Source: an uncultured Lachnospiraceae bacterium (GTDB lineage: Bacteria > Bacillota > Clostridia > Lachnospirales > Lachnospiraceae). From it: a stretch of DNA of 36,889 bases. A program made the translations under genes and the position numbers. Of this stretch, positions 32,419 through 36,889 are shown piece by piece. Below the pieces are notes generated by a model. That model saw only the letters and a list, made by a program, of their open reading frames with translations, did not search any database and was not told where the DNA came from. Within the stretch, counting starts at the first letter, position 1; the number at the start of each line of letters is the position of its first letter. Where the stretch lies: positions 1-36,889 of the forward strand of contig CAMVGV010000025.1 of the NCBI GenBank assembly GCA_947167135.1, read 5' to 3'.

Positions 32419-33027
32419 ATGAAAAAAACAACAGGACTAATCATTACTGCATTATTGACCATGATATTCAGCGTGCAGGCCTTTGCCGCACCCACACCTG
32501 AGGATAAGCTTGCAGCCCAGAATGAGGCTATGAAGTATACTCTGGTTCAGGCCGGTGCGAAAAAGGATGCAGTGATGTCTTCCACTATGGAGGATGAGCT
32601 GAATCAGGCCGCGATCACACAGACCGCAAAGAATCAGGCTCTGGCTGATGCCGCAGTGCTCCAGACTGCACAGGCGGCTCTGGCAGCCCAGATGAAGATA
32701 GCGTCCACTCCTGCCGGCAGAACTCCCGAGCAGGCCGCGGTGGTAGATGCAGCACAGAAAGCAGTAGTGTCACTCACAATAAAGGCTGCGAAATCAGCTG
32801 ACAACGCCATCCGTCAGGAACAGCTTCTCGGAGCCGTAGCCATTCAGTCAGCTCAGAAGCAGATGGCTGCATCACAGGAACTGGAAAAAGCGATCGCAAT
32901 GCAGTCAGCGATCACCGGACAGACGGCAATAAATTCATATAATGAGATAGCAGCCAGAACTGCCAAGCAGGATAGCGCACCTGATCTGGCAGCACTTAAC
33001 AGAGCCAGGGCAATAATCAACCACTGA
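32419..33027 (+). CDS. Secreted Ala/Gln-rich helical protein, unknown
   Basis: A 202-residue protein with a signal peptide (about 1-24, cleavage probably after AFA) and a mature part that is almost entirely Ala, Gln, Lys and Glu, predicted helical, with no cysteines. I recognise no family. The ATG at 32419 is preceded by GGGGG at a good distance; an in-frame ATG at 32404 overlaps that site and is unlikely. A promoter lies upstream. The gene ends exactly where a fragment of a PTS transporter gene begins (next frame, shared base 33027), so its own C-terminus may have been affected by the rearrangement there. Confidence 0.75.
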   Translation: MKKTTGLIITALLTMIFSVQAFAAPTPEDKLAAQNEAMKYTLVQAGAKKDAVMSSTMEDELNQAAITQTAKNQALADAAVLQTAQAALAAQMKIASTPAGRTPEQAAVVDAAQKAVVSLTIKAAKSADNAIRQEQLLGAVAIQSAQKQMAASQELEKAIAMQSAITGQTAINSYNEIAARTAKQDSAPDLAALNRARAIINH

Positions 33028-33379
33028 ATCCCGTACTCATTATTCCGATAGGCCTGGTTTTTGCAGCAATTTATTATTTCCTCTTCAAGGCAGTTATCCT
33101 GAAGTTCAATCTGATGACTCCGGGACGTGAAGAGGGTGACTTTGAGGAATCGGAGCTGCAGGCTGTTCTTGCAAATGATAACTTTACGGAGATCGCAAAG
33201 GTCATTCTTGAAGGCCTGGGCGGTAAGGAAAACCTGAAGGAATTTGATTACTGTGCTACGAGAGTCCGTGCAGAGGTTACAGACTACGTAAAGGTTGATA
33301 CGAAGAAGATCAAGTCCGCAGGTGTTGCGGGTGTGATCCGTCCGTCAAAGACCTCCGTTCAGGTAATTGTGGGACCGAA
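33027..33379 (+). pseudogene. 3' remnant of a PTS EIIC-EIIB gene (glucose/GlcNAc family)
   Basis: Read in the frame starting at 33027, the translation begins NPVLIIPIGLVFAAIYYFLF (last helix of EIIC), continues FNLMTPGREE (the usual linker) and then has an EIIB domain with the phosphorylation site DYCATRVR (Cys codon 33252-33254) and PSKTSVQVIVGPK. The first 400 or so residues of EIIC expected for the family are missing, with no start codon at the junction, and the EIIB end is replaced after VGPK by the terminator hairpin. Its frame stays open through the terminator into the nagB remnant (to 33590). By context it was probably an N-acetylglucosamine transporter; glucose is also possible. Confidence 0.82.
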
Positions 33380-33407
33380 GGGGCAGGATATCCTGCCCCT
33401 TTTATTT
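33380..33407 (+). terminator. Rho-independent terminator after the PTS remnant
   Basis: GGGGCAGG (33380-33387), ATAT, CCTGCCCC (33392-33399), then TTTTATTT. It interrupts what should be the last codons of EIIB, so it was probably downstream of the gene before a deletion. Confidence 0.88.
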
Positions 33408-33455
33408 CGCATGGTGCGATTTCATCTTCCCTGCTCGATAAAAAAGGAGAGAGGC

Positions 33456-33646
33456 ATGCGTATCTATGTCACAAAGGATTATGCGGAAATGAGCCGGAAG
33501 GCTGCCAATATCATTTCTGCCCAGATCATTCTGAAGCCTGATTCGATACTTGGCCTGGCAACGGGATTCTTCAATTACATGATGATGTGATACTGGTTGC
33601 AGATAAGGCGGCTTACAGTAAATGCAGCGAACGGCAGAAACCCTGA
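33456..33646 (+). pseudogene. nagB: nagB (glucosamine-6-phosphate deaminase) with large internal deletion
   Basis: AAAAAAGGAGAGAGGC precedes ATG 33456. The translation MRIYVTKDYAEMSRKAANII continues to ILGLATG, the N-terminal 37 residues of NagB including the start of its first loop. Directly after GGA (33564-33566) the sequence matches the C-terminal end of NagB in another frame: LQLHDDVILVADKAAYSK, read from about 33569 to the stop at 33644-33646. About 190-200 residues are therefore missing and the join is out of frame; the N-terminal frame stops at 33590. The product cannot be an active deaminase. nagA follows 20 bases after the old nagB stop. Confidence 0.83.
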
Positions 33647-33665
33647 AAGGAGCAGTTGCTGATAT

Positions 33666-34808
33666 ATGAATTACAGACTTACCGGCGGAACGGTATTTGA
33701 TCCCGACTGTGTTTTCCGAAAAGCTGATGTATATATTAGAGACGGAAGGATCGTGGAGAAGGCTCCGGATGTTGATTTTGAAGATATCGATATAAGCGGT
33801 CTAAAGCTTATCCCGGGACTTACGGATATCCATTTTCACGGCTGCAAAGGGCATGACTTTTGTGAGGGAGAGGCGTCGGTGATCCGGATAATGGCGGACT
33901 ATGAGGAGTCCCGGGGAATTACTCAGATCTGTCCTGCCACCATGACCTTTCCGGAGGAAAAGCTTCTAAAGGTAATGGAGGCAGCGAAAAACTACAGGGG
34001 AGAGGGAGGAGCGTCCTTAGTCGGAATTAATATGGAGGGACCCTTCATTTCCTATGAAAAGAGAGGCGCACAGAATCCGGACTTCATAATGAAGCCGGAT
34101 GCCGGTATGTTCAGGCGTCTGCAGGAAGCGTCCGGGAATCTGATAAAGCTTGTGGCGCTCGCGCCGGAGACAGAGGGGTCCGAAGGATTCATTGAGGAAT
34201 TAAAGGACGAGATCATCATATCTTTTGCACACTCCGCAGCGGATTATGACAAAGCCCGAAAAGCCTTTGAGGGTGGAGTCCGCCATATGACCCATATCCA
34301 TAACGCAATGGCTGCTATGGGGCACAGAGATCCGGGACCGGTTTTTGCGGCAGCCGATACGGAATATGTGGAGGCGGAAATGATATGTGACGGGATCCAT
34401 ATCCATCCTGCTGCTGTCAGGGCAACATTCAAGCTGTTCGGGGATGACAGGATCATTTTTATTTCAGACAGTATGGAGGCCGTGGGAATGCCGGACGGTG
34501 AATATGAGCTGGGAGGGATACCGGTCATAAAGAAAGGCATACGAGCCGCACAGAAAAACGGAACCATAGCCGGAAGTGCCGCAAACCTTATGGACTGCGT
34601 AAGGACAGCGGTACTTGAAATGGATATCCCTCTTGAAACAGCAGTAAAATGTGCATCGGTAAATCCTGCCAGATCCATAGGGATCTATGACCGCTTCGGC
34701 AGCATTGAAACGGGAAAGGAAGCTGCGCTGGTGGCACTTAATGACGATTTGGAGGTCTGTCTGGTCATTAACCGCGGAAGGATAGCCTATACGCTGTCAG
34801 TCCACTAA
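33666..34808 (+). CDS. nagA: N-acetylglucosamine-6-phosphate deacetylase
   Basis: Removes acetate from GlcNAc-6-phosphate, feeding NagB in amino-sugar use and cell-wall recycling. The 380-residue amidohydrolase is full length. Metal and active-site motifs are TDIHFHG (H-x-H), GINMEGPFIS (Glu), FAHSAADY, THIHNAM, ICDGIHIHP and FISDSMEAVG (catalytic Asp). AAAGGAG lies about 13 bases before the ATG, slightly far. With its PTS and nagB partners broken upstream, it would depend on other copies in the genome. Its last 12 bases overlap the convergent minus-strand gene. Confidence 0.93.
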   Translation: MNYRLTGGTVFDPDCVFRKADVYIRDGRIVEKAPDVDFEDIDISGLKLIPGLTDIHFHGCKGHDFCEGEASVIRIMADYEESRGITQICPATMTFPEEKLLKVMEAAKNYRGEGGASLVGINMEGPFISYEKRGAQNPDFIMKPDAGMFRRLQEASGNLIKLVALAPETEGSEGFIEELKDEIIISFAHSAADYDKARKAFEGGVRHMTHIHNAMAAMGHRDPGPVFAAADTEYVEAEMICDGIHIHPAAVRATFKLFGDDRIIFISDSMEAVGMPDGEYELGGIPVIKKGIRAAQKNGTIAGSAANLMDCVRTAVLEMDIPLETAVKCASVNPARSIGIYDRFGSIETGKEAALVALNDDLEVCLVINRGRIAYTLSVH

Positions 34809-35597
34809 TTTCCTTACATATGACAAAAAGCTTTCCGGGAGTTCTATGCTTTCGTAGATCTCCCGGTATTCCTCTTCGGGCATGTCGGAAATATAATTTG
34901 CCGGCGTGTCCTTGTTTCTGCCCTTTTCACGGAGGAAGGAGCGTGCTTTATTAAAGGCGATCGCTGCCCTGTCTTCTGATGAAAAGACTCCGAGATTATA
35001 GTAGCCGTTCACATGGATAAAGGAACGGTATTTCCGGGGTATGGTGTTTTCTATCAGCTCAACTCCGAGATAACGGTTGATTATTTCGATATTTGCATAT
35101 CTGAAATCCAGGACATCTCCGTTTTTGAACCGGTAGTCCTTATTCGCTACAGCAAAGGGATGGATACCGTAGCGGGAAAAAAGCGACATCTGGGCACCGT
35201 AGTTTTCAACAAAGAGATGACCTCCCCTCCTTTGGATCCGGTGCTGTGAATAGAAGAACAGATCATCAGTATCAAATTTCAGCTCTGTATCCCTGTCAAG
35301 AAAATACGAAAAATACCTCTGGTGAAGGTAGATCGGGTTATGAAAATAGACTCCGTTATCCCGGTAATTTATGATGGTCAGATATTTATCGAAGGAAATA
35401 TACCGGTAAGAAGTATATTCATCCACCCCGTCACCGCTGTCTCTTAAATGAGAGGCTTCTTCATATATCATTGCAGCGGTTTCTATGCTTTCCGAGCTCC
35501 CGAGACTGATATGCCTTCCTTTGTATGTGATCGATACCCGGAAATAGACAGTTCCGTTTCTTTTTTTGGATCTGCAGACCCCGCGGGGCAGTTTCAT
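34797..35597 (-). CDS. AP2-HNH-AP2-like DNA-binding protein, probably without nuclease activity
   Basis: A 266-residue protein with three parts. Residues about 4-52 (PRGVCRSKKRNGTVYFRV, KGRHISLGSSESIETAAMIY) and 188-225 (KYRSFIHVNGYYNLGVFSSE, DRAAIAFNKARSFL) look like two AP2/ERF-type DNA-binding domains. Between them, about 98-175, lies an HNH homing-endonuclease-like part (LDRDTELKFDTDDLFFYSQH, then NGDVLDFRYANIEIIN in place of the usual NG..LDNR..NL end). The histidine normally found just before that end is not visible (VANKDYRFKNGD), so cleavage is doubtful. GGGAGA precedes the ATG. It stands alone, tail to tail with nagA. The assignment rests on pattern resemblance. Confidence 0.6.
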   Translation of the reverse strand: MKLPRGVCRSKKRNGTVYFRVSITYKGRHISLGSSESIETAAMIYEEASHLRDSGDGVDEYTSYRYISFDKYLTIINYRDNGVYFHNPIYLHQRYFSYFLDRDTELKFDTDDLFFYSQHRIQRRGGHLFVENYGAQMSLFSRYGIHPFAVANKDYRFKNGDVLDFRYANIEIINRYLGVELIENTIPRKYRSFIHVNGYYNLGVFSSEDRAAIAFNKARSFLREKGRNKDTPANYISDMPEEEYREIYESIELPESFLSYVRKLVD

Positions 35598-35922
35598 TGT
35601 TTAAATCTCCCAAAAGGATAATAGCGGATAAATGGTATTGTATAAAGGTTGCAAAATAACAAGTTTACATAAGCAACATTTTCCTAACATTTTACTGTAA
35701 GAAATGACAGATAAAATGGTATACAAGATTATAACAAAATAGGTAATTTAATACAAATATGACGAAAAACTGTCAGGAATAATTGCGTCAAAATTACAAA
35801 AATAGAAATAGTCGTAACAAATCCTTAACAAATTGAAAATTAAATGATATAATTCCAAAAGAAAAATCAGAAAAGAAAAAACAGTGTCGACGGGACACAT
35901 AGAAAGAGGAGAAGATTAAGAG
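35598..35922. other. AT-rich divergent intergenic region
   Basis: This 325-base gap separates the minus-strand AP2-like gene from the SleB-type gene. It is clearly more AT-rich than the rest of the window. It contains the sleB-side promoter (35825-35853) and a weak hairpin GTGTC/GACAC near 35884-35898. A promoter for the AP2-like gene must also lie here, but I could not pick a convincing -35/-10 pair. No small gene or repeat copy was seen. Confidence 0.6.
35825..35853 (+). promoter_or_regulatory. Strong promoter of the SleB-type hydrolase gene
   Basis: TTAACA (35825-35830), 17 bases, TATAAT (35848-35853), with the TGn extension just before the -10. Expected start about 35860; the leader ends in AGAGGAGAAG before ATG 35923. 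Confidence 0.85.
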
Positions 35923-36702
35923 ATGAATTCAGCTAACTCAAATAATAAGAATATTTTTTTGCCGGCGGTATGTTTTCTGGCAGCTTTGGCAATGATGATA
36001 TTATTCACTGCGGTATCGGTATACGCTGAAGAGATCGTGGCGGCTCCCGCTCCCGTTATTCAGGAGAATGCCAATGTCAACGCCCAGATCATTGCCCAGC
36101 AGGAAGCGGCAAGGGCTGCAAAGGCAAAGGCCGACCAGCAGATAGCCGCCCAGCAGAAGGCAGCAGATCAGGCAAGGGCAAAGGCAGAGGCTGAGATCGA
36201 AGTGCAGAAGAGGCTTGCAGAAGAACAGAAGGCAAAGGCGGAGGCTGAGAGAAAGGCCGTCGAGGAAGAGATAGCCAGAAAGAAGGCAGAGGAAGAGGCC
36301 AGAAAGAAGGCTGAGGAGACCCAGAGGAAATTCGAGGAATCCCTTTCCGCTTCGGGAATGTCAGACAGTGATTTCAATGCACTTTGCAAGATTGTAGAGG
36401 CAGAGGACGGTCACGATTCTATTGAGGGACGTATAGGTATAGCCAATGTGGTGCTTAACAGAGTGAGGAGTCCCTTCCATCCCAATACGATAATGGGTGT
36501 GCTTACAGCTCCGGGACAGTTCGGACCTGTTTCAAGCGGAAAGTTCGCCATTACGGTTCCCTCTGCTTCAACCATATCGGCAGTTAAGGAAGCTATAGCG
36601 GGAAAGAATACGGTTGGCGGTGCCCTGTATTTCCACAGGGGCGGAAGCTTTGGAGGAAGGACACTCGTAGCCACAGCCGGAGCCCACAGCTTCTTTGTAT
36701 GA
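35923..36702 (+). CDS. Exported SleB/CwlJ-type cell wall hydrolase
   Basis: A 259-residue exported protein. Residues about 11-35 form the signal or anchor segment (cleavage possibly after VYA), and 50-140 are an Ala/Lys/Glu/Gln-rich coiled coil. Residues 148-259 are a Hydrolase_2 domain as in the spore cortex hydrolases SleB and CwlJ, with the probable catalytic Glu in KIVEAEDGH (157-165), then GRIGIANVVLNRV, APGQFGPV and ALYFHRG. SleB-like domains also occur in non-sporulation cell-wall enzymes, and there is no peptidoglycan-binding domain here, so a role in germination is not implied. It has its own strong promoter. Confidence 0.88.
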   Translation: MNSANSNNKNIFLPAVCFLAALAMMILFTAVSVYAEEIVAAPAPVIQENANVNAQIIAQQEAARAAKAKADQQIAAQQKAADQARAKAEAEIEVQKRLAEEQKAKAEAERKAVEEEIARKKAEEEARKKAEETQRKFEESLSASGMSDSDFNALCKIVEAEDGHDSIEGRIGIANVVLNRVRSPFHPNTIMGVLTAPGQFGPVSSGKFAITVPSASTISAVKEAIAGKNTVGGALYFHRGGSFGGRTLVATAGAHSFFV

Positions 36703-36889
36703 TCAAACAGACCTACAGTTAATTAAACTTCTTCATATCTTTCATAAAAGGGGCTAGTAATTACGCATTCCCCTCAATAATCTTGTAGAATCAGCATCCG
36801 ACAATGGAAATATTTTCTTTTAGGAAATGAGTGCCAAAATAAGGTTATTTTTCATACACATCGACAAATCTTTTGTTTTTGATGAATCA
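36703..36889. other. Non-coding end of the window
   Basis: No gene, repeat copy or convincing terminator is visible in these 187 AT-rich bases. A weak inverted pair (AGGGG near 36750 and CCCCT near 36771) encloses about 17 bases but has no U-run. Confidence 0.5.

Noticed and set aside
33114-33590. Intact 158-residue gene from the open frame
   Set aside because: The frame joins the EIIB remnant, a terminator hairpin and the first 37 residues of NagB. It is a by-product of deletions rather than a designed fusion, although it could be translated.

Overview
The window reads as one continuous stretch of a Lachnospiraceae-like (Clostridia, Bacillota) chromosome. Pointers are the cmk-ispH-S1 protein run, the rnfCDGEAB order, nnrD/E followed by alr, scpAB, rex, strong GGAGG-type ribosome binding sites and a secreted protein carrying an Ig-like module that I associate with Lachnospiraceae surface proteins. 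This placement is inference. No rRNA, tRNA, prophage, insertion sequence or CRISPR array was seen.

Layout. 166-9059 is a dense plus-strand housekeeping run: rex, a coiled-coil protein, bifunctional NAD(P)HX repair enzyme, alanine racemase, CBS-domain protein, YebC, two small unknown genes, a metallophosphoesterase and scpA-scpB. 9105-14818 is a self-contained biotin/Na+ decarboxylase operon with its own extended -10 promoter and terminator. It holds an acyl-CoA-type carboxyltransferase, an OadG-like lipoprotein, a biotin carrier, OadB and OadA, with a remarkable array of stem-loops between oadB and oadA. 14849-17656 is a TetR-RpiR-flavoprotein group. 17817-19505 is a secreted phosphatase. 19627-23073 holds cmk, ispH, an S1-domain protein and cheR, ending in a terminator. 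A minus-strand RNase H-like gene (23253-24389) diverges from the complete rnfCDGEAB-apbE operon (24466-30895) through overlapping promoters. 31025-36702 carries cell-envelope genes (a GH25-like protein, an Ala/Gln-rich secreted protein, a SleB-type hydrolase), a nag locus and an AP2-HNH-like protein.

How the genes work together. Rnf (ferredoxin:NAD+ oxidoreductase, ion pumping) and the OadB decarboxylase pump lie about 10 kb apart and would both act on a transmembrane ion (probably Na+) gradient. ApbE at the end of the rnf operon is the expected flavin transferase for RnfD and RnfG, which both show flavinylation motifs. Rex senses NADH/NAD+, but I found no convincing Rex operator in the window.

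Most unusual features: (1) the stem-loop array at 13017-13294; (2) a modular palindromic intergenic repeat family at six loci, twice supplying the stop codon of the upstream gene; (3) a nag locus in which a PTS EIIC-EIIB gene and nagB survive only as end fragments beside an intact nagA; (4) an RnfE with a cysteine cluster and a repetitive tail of about 70 residues; (5) an AP2-HNH-AP2-like protein that looks catalytically dead; (6) a GH25 protein that has lost one acidic catalytic residue.
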